From JAKASV01 sp964595035 (GTDB lineage Bacteria > Babelota > Babeliae > Babelales > Vermiphilaceae), in NCBI GenBank assembly GCA_964595035.1, contig CAZQNW010000018.1, forward strand, positions 1-17,213: DNA of 17,213 nucleotides, written 5' to 3'. Positions 6,050 through 14,015 of this stretch are shown piece after piece. The notes under the pieces are model-generated. The model made no database searches, had not been told where the DNA came from, and was given only the letters and a program-made list of their open reading frames with translations. Numbering within the stretch: the stretch's first letter is position 1; each line of letters starts with the position of its first letter. Position numbers and translations under genes: made by a program.

Positions 6050-8539
6050 ATGGATAAAAAATACGATCACATACAAGCCGAGCAAGAAGCTCAACAACTT
6101 TGGCAACAAGAAAAAACATACAAAGCAGAAAATAACCCAGGAGCATCTTATACTATTGATACGCCACCACCGACAGCTTCCGGAACACTCCATATCGGTC
6201 ACGTTTTTTCATACACGCAAACAGATATTATTGCCCGTTATAAACGCATGAACGGATTTTCGGTCGTATATCCATTTGGCGTTGACGGCAATGGCCGCGC
6301 AACTGAAAAATACGTCGAGAAAAAACGAGAAATCCGTAAGCATACAATGCCACGTTCAGAATTTATTCGTATATGCCTTGAAGAAACTGAGCTTATGAGC
6401 CAGGCATTTAAAGATCTGTGGACTCGGCTAGGACTCTCCATTGACTGGGACCTGTTTTATTCAACCATTTCTCCTCGAGTACAACAACTTTCTCAAGAAT
6501 CATTTATCGAATTATATAAAAAAGGATATATATACCGTAAAGCAGATCCTGCATTATATTGTCCTACATGCCGCACATCAGTAGCACAAGCAGAACTTGA
6601 CGATGCTCAAATAGAATCGATTTTTAATGATATTGTATTCAAAGACACCCAAGGAAATGAGCTTATTGTCGGGACAACACGCCCTGAAATGCTCCCCGCG
6701 TGCGTAGCTTTATTATACAACCCAACCGATTCCCGCTATACACATTTAAAGGATACCGAAGTAACGGTACCCGTCTTTGAGTTCAAGGTTCCTGTTATTG
6801 CCGATGAAGCAGTTGCTATTGATAAAGGAACAGGCCTTGTCATGTGTTGCACATTCGGGGATAAAACAGACGTCGCGTGGTACAAAAAATACAAATTACC
6901 TTACAAAAAAATCATGGACCATGCAGGCAAATTCTTGGAACACACAGGCATTCTCGCAGGTCTTAATGTCAAAGATGCTAGAACCCGCATTATCGAAGAA
7001 TTAAAAAATAGCGGACTTTTGCGAGGCCAAAAACCAATCGTTCACACGGTTAATGTTGATGAACGATGCAAAAAAGAAATCGAATATGTTGTTCTATCAC
7101 AATGGTTTATCCGCATATTAGATTTTAAAAAAGAATTCTTGGAACTTGCAGACCGGATAGAATGGTTTCCTACTTTTATGAAGGCCCGCTACATTGACTG
7201 GGTAAAAAATTTAAACTGGGACTGGTGTATTTCACGGCAACTGTTTTATGGCATCCCATTTCCTGCATGGCACTGCCAAGATTGCGGACATACTATTCTT
7301 GCCGATATACAAAATCTGCCTGTTGACCCTCAAGAAACTCCCTATGCACAGCCTTGTCCACACTGCCATGGAACTAACATTAAACCGGACACGGATATCA
7401 TGGACACCTGGAATACATCATCGTTAACACCTTACATTGTCTATGATTTGGTTAAAAAACAACAAAAAGGTTCTATCTTCAAGGATGGTACAACAGAAAC
7501 ATTCTTACCAATGAACATGCGTCCGCAAGCTCATGACATTATTAGAACATGGGCTTTTTATACCATAGTAAAAGCATGGATGCACGATAAAAAACTTCCT
7601 TGGAAATCTATTGTAATTTCAGGGCACGTATTATCCGATGCTGGCGGTAAAATTTCCAAATCAAAAGGCGGCGCAGATACAACACCGGATGGTCTTTTGA
7701 AAAGATACCCCGCAGATGCCATCCGCTTTTGGACAGCTTCAGGCGCTCTAGGACAAGATATCACATTCTCTGAAAACCAAATTCAAATCGGTCAAAAGCT
7801 CATTGTTAAATTGTGGAATGCTTTCAGGTTTGTTCATGAACACATGCAACAATGTGATCCAACATCTGTTCCTCACGATCTCGGTGCAATAAATGAATGG
7901 ATCCTCTACCGTTCAACTGAAACATTTGCTATCTATCAAAGTTATCTTGAAAAAAATGAATTCAGTCTTGCACTATCTGCCATCGAACAATTATTCTGGA
8001 ATGATTTCTGTGATAATTACCTTGAAATTATTAAAGATCAACTCTTTAATCCAAATTCATATACAGTAGTACAGGTATGCGCTACTCAATGGACACTCTA
8101 TAGTGTTGGACTTCGTATCTTACAAATGTATGCCTCATATGTCCCTCATATTACTGAAACGCTCTATCAAAAAGTATATAGATACACATTCGGTGTTCCA
8201 TCAATACATCAAACACGTTTCGAACATGTACAACAGGCATTCATTAACAAAGAAAACATTAACAAAGAAAACAAAAAAGTTGCTGAATCTATAATCGCCG
8301 TTGTCGCTCAAGTTCGTAAACTTAAATCAGACCATCAGCTATCGTTGAAAACCACTATCAACAACCTAACTATAGGTGTTGCTACACAAGAACTCGGCGA
8401 AAGCTTAAAACACTATAATCAAATACTAAAAGGCGTTACACAGGCTCTTGCCATAGATTATCTTATTACAAACCAAGTTAATCCAATAATCCATGATGAT
8501 AATGGAACTTTATACGCAACTGTTTGGGGTGGACAATAA
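6050..8539 (+). CDS. valS: valyl-tRNA synthetase, archaeal/Rickettsia-like type
   Basis: This 829-residue class I synthetase charges tRNA-Val. HIGH is at 48-51 (PPPTASGTLHIGH), the CP1 editing domain carries GTTRPEM at 208-214, DTWNTSSLTP lies at 452-461, and the KMSKS loop is KISKS at 534-538. Cysteine pairs at 171/174, 409/412 and 436/439 suggest zinc-ribbon insertions. The protein ends after the anticodon-binding domain without the C-terminal coiled-coil arm of typical bacterial ValRS. With TASGTLHIGH and the DTWNTSSLTP wording, this recalls the archaeal-type enzymes also known in Rickettsia. ATG 6050 is preferred over TTG 6044 because TTAAGG at 6037-6042 is correctly spaced only for the ATG. 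A 15-bp in-frame tandem duplication (8242-8271) adds an INKEN repeat in a C-terminal helix. ybeY follows after 3 bases. Confidence 0.96.
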   Translation: MDKKYDHIQAEQEAQQLWQQEKTYKAENNPGASYTIDTPPPTASGTLHIGHVFSYTQTDIIARYKRMNGFSVVYPFGVDGNGRATEKYVEKKREIRKHTMPRSEFIRICLEETELMSQAFKDLWTRLGLSIDWDLFYSTISPRVQQLSQESFIELYKKGYIYRKADPALYCPTCRTSVAQAELDDAQIESIFNDIVFKDTQGNELIVGTTRPEMLPACVALLYNPTDSRYTHLKDTEVTVPVFEFKVPVIADEAVAIDKGTGLVMCCTFGDKTDVAWYKKYKLPYKKIMDHAGKFLEHTGILAGLNVKDARTRIIEELKNSGLLRGQKPIVHTVNVDERCKKEIEYVVLSQWFIRILDFKKEFLELADRIEWFPTFMKARYIDWVKNLNWDWCISRQLFYGIPFPAWHCQDCGHTILADIQNLPVDPQETPYAQPCPHCHGTNIKPDTDIMDTWNTSSLTPYIVYDLVKKQQKGSIFKDGTTETFLPMNMRPQAHDIIRTWAFYTIVKAWMHDKKLPWKSIVISGHVLSDAGGKISKSKGGADTTPDGLLKRYPADAIRFWTASGALGQDITFSENQIQIGQKLIVKLWNAFRFVHEHMQQCDPTSVPHDLGAINEWILYRSTETFAIYQSYLEKNEFSLALSAIEQLFWNDFCDNYLEIIKDQLFNPNSYTVVQVCATQWTLYSVGLRILQMYASYVPHITETLYQKVYRYTFGVPSIHQTRFEHVQQAFINKENINKENKKVAESIIAVVAQVRKLKSDHQLSLKTTINNLTIGVATQELGESLKHYNQILKGVTQALAIDYLITNQVNPIIHDDNGTLYATVWGGQ
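8242..8271 (+). repeat. 15-bp perfect tandem duplication inside valS
   Basis: CATTAACAAAGAAAA occurs twice head-to-tail. It keeps the frame and encodes a doubled INKEN pentapeptide near residues 732-741, in the linker to the last helices. Confidence 0.9.
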
Positions 8540-8542
8540 CAG

Positions 8543-9001
8543 ATGATTCTCATTAAAAATAGACAAAAAAAATATCCTCTTGACACTCACTATATTAAGG
8601 AGACTGTACAAAAACTTCTTGATACACTTGGATACAGCGATTTTGATATTGGTATCTGGTTTACCAATAATACAAGCATTGCTAAATATAATCGTATATA
8701 TAGGCACAAATCCGGCCCAACAGATATTTTATCATTCCCTTATCATCAAACCATAAAGGCCGGCAAAAAGATAAAAGCAAAAACATCCGATCAGCGTAAT
8801 TTAGGAGACATCATAATTTCTCTTGAATTTGTCCGCACAAGCAAACGATGGCGCGATTGTGAGCCGCAAGACACTCTAAAAATACTTCTGGTACATGGTA
8901 TATGCCATTTACTTGGCTATGACCATGAAACAGATGAAGATTATCAAAAAATGCATGCGAAAGAACAAAGACTGCTTAAGATATTAGACAACAAAAATTG
9001 A
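8543..9001 (+). CDS. ybeY: endoribonuclease / rRNA maturation factor YbeY
   Basis: The 152-residue product has the zinc-binding UPF0054 signature HGICHLLGYDH with His118, His122 and His128, followed by acidic residues (ETDEDYQKM). The preceding DILSFPY and the block NLGDIIIS are also family-typical. YbeY is a metal-dependent endoribonuclease involved in 16S rRNA 3'-end maturation and ribosome quality control. The gene begins 3 bases after the valS stop and has only a GGTGGA within the end of valS as a ribosome-binding site, so translational coupling to valS is likely. The length is normal and no key residue is missing. Confidence 0.95.
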   Translation: MILIKNRQKKYPLDTHYIKETVQKLLDTLGYSDFDIGIWFTNNTSIAKYNRIYRHKSGPTDILSFPYHQTIKAGKKIKAKTSDQRNLGDIIISLEFVRTSKRWRDCEPQDTLKILLVHGICHLLGYDHETDEDYQKMHAKEQRLLKILDNKN

Positions 9002-9039
9002 TATTACTTCTTACAATATCTATTTAAAAAGAAGGCATT

Positions 9040-9067
9040 TTTACACATATTTGAATCATGTTAAAAT
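9040..9067 (+). promoter_or_regulatory. probable sigma-70-type promoter with extended -10
   Basis: TTTACA (9040-9045) and TAAAAT (9062-9067) are 16 bases apart, and TG at 9059-9060 gives an extended -10 (TGTTAAAAT). Both boxes match consensus at five of six positions. The predicted start lies about 38 bases before the exported protein gene at 9112. Confidence 0.55.
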
Positions 9068-9111
9068 ACTATCATTACTATAATTACTATCATTTTAAAA
9101 TAAGGGTTACT

Positions 9112-9750
9112 ATGAATTCTACATTATTATCAATTATCATGTGTACAGTTTTAGCAGGTTCAATGGCATACAGCATGGAAACTACATCAGAAATAGCCGA
9201 TTTCGTTAGAGCGCAACAAGCTAGCGGCATAAATATACAAAATGCCGCGGTGGGAATTAGAAACGCCTTTGTTAACCACAACCATGTAGCAGGTGAGCAC
9301 CAATATTACCTTCACAATAGCCAAGAATTCAACCAACAAGAACCACTCATGCGCCAACTTTTACATGCTGTGCTCAGTGGCATCAAACAGTCTTGTTTTG
9401 ACACCGGCAATACCAGTGGAAAATTTGTTGATTATGCTACAAAAATAGGCGCTTCTGTCGCGGTAGGACTTGGTATTGACGCACTCAAAAATCTATGGTC
9501 CCGCTTATTTAACAAACAAGCATCAGAAGAACAAAATTATCAAAAGAAACTGGCAGCTCTTGCGGCACAAGAAGCACTTATTCAAAGTATAGCTGCTCAG
9601 CTCAAAACATTACCAAGAGTAACCGAAGAAGACAAAGCAATTTACAGTGCTTTGCACGCACAATACGTAACCATGCTCAAACACTTTACCGCAGCTGTAA
9701 AAAGCTTTATTTTAGAAAATCAACAACATATTCAACCTCAAGTTGCTTAA
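9112..9750 (+). CDS. exported protein of unknown function with a helical C-terminal half
   Basis: The 212-residue product starts at ATG 9112, supported by TAAGGG at 9101-9106; an ATG at 9058 in frame would lack a ribosome-binding site and overlap the promoter. A signal peptide spans about residues 1-20 (MNSTLLSIIMCTVLAGSMA), with cleavage near YSMET. The mature part has an Ala/Gln/Asn-rich N-terminal region, an amphipathic or membrane-active stretch at about 111-135 (YATKIGASVAVGLGIDALKN), and a probable coiled coil at about 143-167 (QKKLAALAAQEALIQSIAAQ). The last 40 residues are helical. No family is recognised. The gene appears to be transcribed alone from its own promoter. The layout (signal peptide, central hydrophobic stretch, helical tail) is similar to that of the small exported protein at 3340, without clear sequence identity. 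Confidence 0.75.
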   Translation: MNSTLLSIIMCTVLAGSMAYSMETTSEIADFVRAQQASGINIQNAAVGIRNAFVNHNHVAGEHQYYLHNSQEFNQQEPLMRQLLHAVLSGIKQSCFDTGNTSGKFVDYATKIGASVAVGLGIDALKNLWSRLFNKQASEEQNYQKKLAALAAQEALIQSIAAQLKTLPRVTEEDKAIYSALHAQYVTMLKHFTAAVKSFILENQQHIQPQVA

Positions 9751-9812
9751 TGTGAGTTTTTTACTGTTTTTTACTTAAATTAAAATATATTTATTTACAA
9801 GTATGCTATTAA

Positions 9813-9845
9813 TTGTTGATTTTGATAGACAATATAAAGTAATAT
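9813..9845 (+). promoter_or_regulatory. likely promoter region of the exported-protein operon
   Basis: The spacer before 9896 contains TTGTTG and TTGATT (9813-9821) and -10-like TATAAA (9833-9838) and TAATAT (9840-9845). The best pairing is TTGATT with TAATAT at 18 bases, so the exact boxes are uncertain. The nearest upstream gene ends at 9750. Confidence 0.3.
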
Positions 9846-9895
9846 GAAAATAAGAAAGGAATTGTCAAATTAATAAATCAAAAAAGGAGAATATA

Positions 9896-10312
9896 ATGAA
9901 AAAAGTGATGTTATTCCTTCTAGCCATTTCAAGCTTATGTATATTTTCAAGTACATATGCGGTTAGTAAGAACAAAATTGAACCTGCACCACGTGAATTC
10001 ACTATTATCAACAGCACACAAAGCATAGTCAAGTTCAACATAAATCTCTTAGATGGCAAAACACTATCTACCGAATTAAATCCTTTCCAAAGCAAAAAAA
10101 TAGAGGGGACTATGGCTCCTTTTGCCTCATATGAACTTTTTGTACGTCCGGAAGGTAAAAGTACATATGATGAAACACCTCATGAAAGCAAACGTCGTGT
10201 AACAAGCATAAAAACTGTGCTTTTCGGCATTACAAGTTCAAAAAGCACTGAAGCTCCAAAAGATCAGCCATTAGATTATGAAGTTTTTATGACATTAATC
10301 AAAACCAAGTAA
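9896..10312 (+). CDS. exported protein of unknown function, first gene of the four-gene operon
   Basis: The 138-residue product begins with a clear signal peptide (MKKVMLFLLAISSLCIFSST, then YA, cleavage before VSKNK), leaving a mature protein of about 116 residues. The start has an excellent AAAGGAG at 9883-9889. The mature part is predicted to be mostly beta-strand: EFTIINSTQSIVKFNINL, a central LNPFQSKKIEG turn and ELFVRPEG. This pattern (a strand ending in an Asn-containing turn, a Pro-Phe/Gly turn, then a strand with alternating hydrophobics) recurs in the next two genes. There are no Cys residues in the mature part. No family is recognised. It is followed after 14 bases by the next exported-protein gene. 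Confidence 0.75.
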   Translation: MKKVMLFLLAISSLCIFSSTYAVSKNKIEPAPREFTIINSTQSIVKFNINLLDGKTLSTELNPFQSKKIEGTMAPFASYELFVRPEGKSTYDETPHESKRRVTSIKTVLFGITSSKSTEAPKDQPLDYEVFMTLIKTK

Positions 10313-10326
10313 AAAAAAGGGAAAAA

Positions 10327-10713
10327 ATGAAGGCAACATCTATATTGATATTAATACTTTCATGCATACAATTATCTTGCTTAGCTAAAACATTCATTAC
10401 CAACCACCTTGATTATCCAATCAAGGTTGATCTAATCGTAGAGCTACTTAAAGATGAAATTGGGCTGATCGTTGCTCCAGGAAAAACATTAATCACACAA
10501 ACAAAAGGCTTTTATAACATCGTACATATAAAAGAAATTAGAGTGTACGTTGATGAAGGATCAGGATTCCCAGAAAAGCCTACTCTATCAAAAAAAAGAG
10601 ACCTCTATGGCGACGTAAAAAATATACTTGTAACTTCAGGACCTGCGGATGAAACAGGTGAAAGAGAATATATAGTCAGAGCAAATTCAAATCTAAATCC
10701 ACATCTCATGTAA
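10327..10713 (+). CDS. exported protein of unknown function, second gene of the operon
   Basis: The 128-residue product has a signal peptide (MKATSILILILSCIQLSCLA, cleavage before KTFIT). The mature part is short and beta-rich, with FITNHLDYPIKVDLIV, VAPGKTLI and IKEIRVYVDEG. It appears distantly related to the product of the preceding gene: both open with a strand containing an Asn turn, have a Pro-centred turn about 30 residues later and end the segment in a VYV/FVR strand followed by an acidic-Gly turn. The ribosome-binding site AAAGGG lies just before the start, and the gene follows its neighbour after 14 bases. No catalytic motif or known family is visible; a binding or structural role at the cell surface is possible but unproven. 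Confidence 0.72.
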   Translation: MKATSILILILSCIQLSCLAKTFITNHLDYPIKVDLIVELLKDEIGLIVAPGKTLITQTKGFYNIVHIKEIRVYVDEGSGFPEKPTLSKKRDLYGDVKNILVTSGPADETGEREYIVRANSNLNPHLM

Positions 10714-10745
10714 ATTAATTTGCACAGAACAACAGAAAGGAAGTT

Positions 10746-12185
10746 ATGAATAAAAAACTGATCGCGTCACTTAATATTCTTACAGGTCTGCTCATGTGTT
10801 ATTCATTGCACAGCGAACAAAAAGCTGCTGTAGGGGTTCAACTCATAGGCGTATATAACATGCTTACAAAAGCATCAAATGCACCATCCGCCCATCCCGC
10901 GCGTGTACTACTTAAATCTGATAAAACTCCCATTGTAGGTGACCCATGGACAGCAAAAGCCATTCGTTTGCCTACTGAGGTAGAGGTTATATTTGAGAAT
11001 AAAAATTTAGATGATACCGGAAAACCTCAGCCTTATATCATACGCATAGAACAGGATACAGATTCATATAAGACATGCCCCAGTGATAAAATATGCGTAA
11101 AGGCTGAAGTATACCTAAAAACCCCCGGTGACCTTACAGCACTACATCCGGATGCTGTAGAAAGGACCTGTGTCAGCAACTCAACATTCGGACTCAAACG
11201 GGGAGATCTTATCTCACAATTTCAAAATGTTATGTTATTTATAGCAGATCAAGACTCGCAAGATACCAACGCCTTACCTTTCAAATTTGGTATTGCAGCA
11301 TGGACCGCAACTGCAGGTATATGGAATAGTAAATTTATCAGTTACAGTCCACCATGTATCGATACTCAGGCTCCTCGAATAAATTTCCCTCTAAAAGAAA
11401 CTATATATAAAGGTAAACTTCAAAATTTAGGGCTCTTTGTATTGCAAGGACAACCGGCATGGGGCGGCGGGCAAATTCCCCGTGCATATCATATGCACAT
11501 CGTTCACGTATTCAATAATACACAATACCCGCTATTAATTCGGCGTATTGTACCGTACCCATTGAATAAATACAATTTTGATTATACCATACCGGCACGA
11601 ACCGCATTACCTTTTACCTATATTTGGCTTCCAAAAGTTTCTCAAAGTATTCTTAATAGACAATCTAGCGCGCCTGTACGATTATATGTTCTTAAAAAAA
11701 CACGCAAAGGCACTCTACCCCCAGGATTTAATCCAGTGAGCTCAATAGAAGGAGAAGAAATTGGAGAAACTATTAACGACGCTGATATTGATGCAAAAAT
11801 AGATCAAATATTTGAAAACATGTCCGAATCTGCTAATAAAATATCTGGGTACAATGACCGCATAGCAGAATTACAAAGAGATTATACAACAGAAACATGG
11901 GCAAAAGGCAAATACCTATACAAAATTTGCGCAGTTCCGGCTGATATCAAAGACCCAAAGTCTGAACAAGCAATTGTTTGCCTAAAAAGAAATTTAGAAG
12001 ACAGTACAGAACAAGAAATAGTACATCTTACAAGTCCTGCCTATAAAGGACTAAGAGCGGGAACTGATTTAAGACTCATAATTAATGAAAAAGAAATAAA
12101 AGATCCTGAAAAGGATGAACTTATAGAAATAAAACTTGATAATTACCTCGATAACAACGTATTTGAAAGATACCTCGAATCTTAA
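10746..12185 (+). CDS. large exported protein of unknown function, third gene of the operon
   Basis: The 479-residue product starts with a probable signal peptide (MNKKLIASLNILTGLLMCYS, cleavage near LHSEQ) and has AAAGGA at 10736-10741. Residues about 78-120 (EVEVIFENKNL, YIIRIEQDT, CVKAEVYL) and 140-215 look beta-rich. About 245-315 carries HIVHVFNNTQYPLLIRR, a TIPARTALPF turn and APVRLYVLKK, resembling the single domain of the two small upstream proteins. Residues about 345-380 are charged and helical (IDAKIDQIFENMSESANKI). The Cys residues (TCPSDKIC, ERTC, PPC, then two more downstream) could form disulfides outside the cytoplasm. No known family is recognised. Its place between two other exported-protein genes suggests a shared assembly or surface function. 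Confidence 0.75.
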   Translation: MNKKLIASLNILTGLLMCYSLHSEQKAAVGVQLIGVYNMLTKASNAPSAHPARVLLKSDKTPIVGDPWTAKAIRLPTEVEVIFENKNLDDTGKPQPYIIRIEQDTDSYKTCPSDKICVKAEVYLKTPGDLTALHPDAVERTCVSNSTFGLKRGDLISQFQNVMLFIADQDSQDTNALPFKFGIAAWTATAGIWNSKFISYSPPCIDTQAPRINFPLKETIYKGKLQNLGLFVLQGQPAWGGGQIPRAYHMHIVHVFNNTQYPLLIRRIVPYPLNKYNFDYTIPARTALPFTYIWLPKVSQSILNRQSSAPVRLYVLKKTRKGTLPPGFNPVSSIEGEEIGETINDADIDAKIDQIFENMSESANKISGYNDRIAELQRDYTTETWAKGKYLYKICAVPADIKDPKSEQAIVCLKRNLEDSTEQEIVHLTSPAYKGLRAGTDLRLIINEKEIKDPEKDELIEIKLDNYLDNNVFERYLES

Positions 12186-12199
12186 AAAAAGGAACCACT

Positions 12200-13789
12200 A
12201 TGTTAAGCCTCAAGAACAAAGCTTTGGCACTGATACTGATAAGTATCACATTCAATGGAAACACAAAGATATATGGACTAGCACCACTTGTAGGCCTCTC
12301 TGTAGGCTCTGAAATTTATGATTATATAAAAAATCATAAAGCTCCTGTACGTATTGCCGGAATACAAGGTGCTATGCCTAATGAATATGGAATTGTAGAA
12401 ACGATTATAAAATTCAATCCTTCAGATAAAACAGTTCCTCAGGGATCATTAGGAAGACCTGTTATTATCCGCACGCAAAAAGGGAAAATATCTTCTACAA
12501 CACCGGCATTATTGCTTGATATAAAACTTGAAGTTCCAAGTCAGGCATTGGATCTCACGAGTGCTATGTATAATCTTCCTGACATTATCACAAAAGTTGC
12601 AGGAGCAATCGACCCAAGAGCAGGAGCAGCTGCCGCACTTATTGGAGCAACTGTTGAAATGAGCGCACAGATCGCGACAGAACAAATCAACAAACTATTT
12701 GGAACGGATGAGACCACCCTCACAGTTTTAGACATTTTTCCAACAAAATATTACAGTCTCAATCTAACAACTAGTCAATTCGAAATTAAACCTAAATTCA
12801 AAGAAGATATTGCAACATACTCAAGTATTCTTCAGACGGTCATTCCAAAAGCAACTGAATTTAACAGGCTTAACAAAGAATACATACAAGCTCGTGCAAA
12901 CTATTTTAAAACCTATAAAACAATTGAATTACCGGAAGATGCGACTCCTGCTCAGGAAGCCGCTTATGAAGCTCTCGAATCTATGTATAAAAATAACATA
13001 ATACCCGCATTCCGCAAAATGGCGAGAGACCTTATACGCCTTGACCAATACGGTATGCATCGCATAAGTATCATGGCTGCTAATTTAAAACCGGGAGAAC
13101 TTTGCAGCCGTCTGGGATCCGAATGGCACGGGCCTTTTAGATTATGGGTTTATTATTATTTAGGAGCAAAACTCACCAATATTTTCAGTGTAGATTTTTG
13201 TGTCAACACCAAAACAACCGTACAAGATTTACTTATCAAAATTACGCCAAACTCACTCGACACATATGGGAATTTCATAAGAGGTGGCATACAATTTATA
13301 GCGGCTAAAAAAGATGGCATCAATTTAAATCCTTGCAAAGGGAGTGAATGCCTGATTGGATTCCCTACAATAGAAAGCGGTAGCAGTAAAGCCGCCCCAA
13401 CCTCAGCAATCTACAGCTGGTTTGATTCAACAATCACAAGTAGCGATGAAGGTATAGGGTTAGCCCAATATTTGATTCCATGTGATATTACAAAACTCGA
13501 ACAAGCATACAAAGATATTAAAGACACACAACGTAAAGCTATTGCAGACGAAGCATTAAAGGCTGCTGACATGCTTCAAAAAGCATTGAGTTCAAAAAGC
13601 ACACAGCAGCAGTTACTGGATCCAAACCAAACAAGTTCATCTACCCCTGTCCCCCCGGGAACATCAATGACAAACATACTTGGTATTATCGGATCAATTA
13701 CCGGATCTGGTAGCTCAACAGGCAAAACAACCCCTACACCAAAGCCAGAACCTACTCCAACACCTGATGTACCTGAATTAGATATTTGA
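12200..13789 (+). CDS. large exported protein with a Thr/Pro-rich tail, last gene of the operon
   Basis: The 529-residue product starts with an N-terminal hydrophobic segment (MLSLKNKALALILISITFNG), a probable signal peptide, and has AAGGA at 12189-12193. A small Ala/Gly-rich hydrophobic stretch occurs at about 130-150 (ITKVAGAIDPRAGAAAALIG). Residues about 215-285 are helical (ATEFNRLNKEYIQARANYF, then a second helix ending in ARDLIRLDQYG), and a mixed region with four Cys follows. After a helical segment at about 435-465, the last about 60 residues are low-complexity Ser/Gly/Thr/Pro (GSGSSTGKTTPTPKPEPTP). Such tails often act as flexible or glycosylated linkers at the surface. No family is recognised. 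The gene is followed by the strong terminator at 13808, marking the end of the operon. Confidence 0.75.
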   Translation: MLSLKNKALALILISITFNGNTKIYGLAPLVGLSVGSEIYDYIKNHKAPVRIAGIQGAMPNEYGIVETIIKFNPSDKTVPQGSLGRPVIIRTQKGKISSTTPALLLDIKLEVPSQALDLTSAMYNLPDIITKVAGAIDPRAGAAAALIGATVEMSAQIATEQINKLFGTDETTLTVLDIFPTKYYSLNLTTSQFEIKPKFKEDIATYSSILQTVIPKATEFNRLNKEYIQARANYFKTYKTIELPEDATPAQEAAYEALESMYKNNIIPAFRKMARDLIRLDQYGMHRISIMAANLKPGELCSRLGSEWHGPFRLWVYYYLGAKLTNIFSVDFCVNTKTTVQDLLIKITPNSLDTYGNFIRGGIQFIAAKKDGINLNPCKGSECLIGFPTIESGSSKAAPTSAIYSWFDSTITSSDEGIGLAQYLIPCDITKLEQAYKDIKDTQRKAIADEALKAADMLQKALSSKSTQQQLLDPNQTSSSTPVPPGTSMTNILGIIGSITGSGSSTGKTTPTPKPEPTPTPDVPELDI

Positions 13790-13807
13790 TTGTATACTTC
13801 TACATTT

Positions 13808-13842
13808 AAGCACCCGGTTTAAAATCCGGGTGCTTTTTTTTT
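13808..13842 (+). terminator. strong rho-independent terminator of the exported-protein operon
   Basis: AAGCACCCGG (13808-13817) and CCGGGTGCTT (13826-13835) form a perfect GC-rich 10-bp stem with an 8-base loop, and nine T (13834-13842) follow directly. This is the clearest terminator in the window. Confidence 0.95.
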
Positions 13843-13914
13843 ACGCGACAATTCTACAATTCTTCATTAATCGCCTTATACTTTATAGCAATACATGCCG
13901 CCATATAGTATGCA

Positions 13915-13968
13915 AGCTCTTTACGTCGTATTTTTAAAAATTCCAGACGTATACATACAAAAAGAGCT
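13915..13968 (+). repeat. imperfect long hairpin in the spacer before the NlpC/P60 gene
   Basis: AGCTCTT (13915-13921) pairs with AAGAGCT (13962-13968) and TACGTC (13922-13927) with GACGTA (13946-13951), leaving a 10-base bulge and an A/T-rich apex. No T-run follows. The role is unknown; it also lies across the minus-strand remnant. Confidence 0.35.
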
Positions 13969-13982
13969 CAAATACACTCACG

Positions 13983-13988
13983 TATAAT
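13983..13988 (+). promoter_or_regulatory. possible -10 box for the NlpC/P60 gene
   Basis: A perfect TATAAT lies 93 bases upstream of ATG 14081, but no convincing -35 box is seen at 16-18 bases, where the hairpin arm sits. If used, it gives a leader of about 85 bases that contains the dyad at 14016. Confidence 0.3.
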
Positions 13989-14015
13989 CTATTCATGTCT
14001 ATCGTTTGCTGTCAT

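Larger units (their letters stand above)
13854..13996 (-). other. possible short gene remnant on the minus strand
   Basis: An open frame of 37 codons (13967 down to a stop at 13854-13856) encodes a protein-like helix, IRLEFLKIRRKELAYYMAAC followed by IAIKYKAINEEL, but has no start codon at its beginning. A one-base shift at the T-run (plus-strand A's at 13959-13963) would join it to an ATG at 13994-13996 (MNRLYVSVFELF). It may be a frameshifted small gene or a C-terminal relic. No ribosome-binding site is evident, and chance is a real alternative. Confidence 0.2.

Noticed and set aside
9000..9020. GATATT/AATATC hairpin after ybeY as a terminator
   Set aside because: Only six A-T rich pairs and no adequate T-run; kept out of the feature list.
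9756..9775. Tandem GTTTTTTACT repeat as a CRISPR or regulatory array
   Set aside because: Only two 10-bp units without spacers in a T-rich gap; likely simple slippage.
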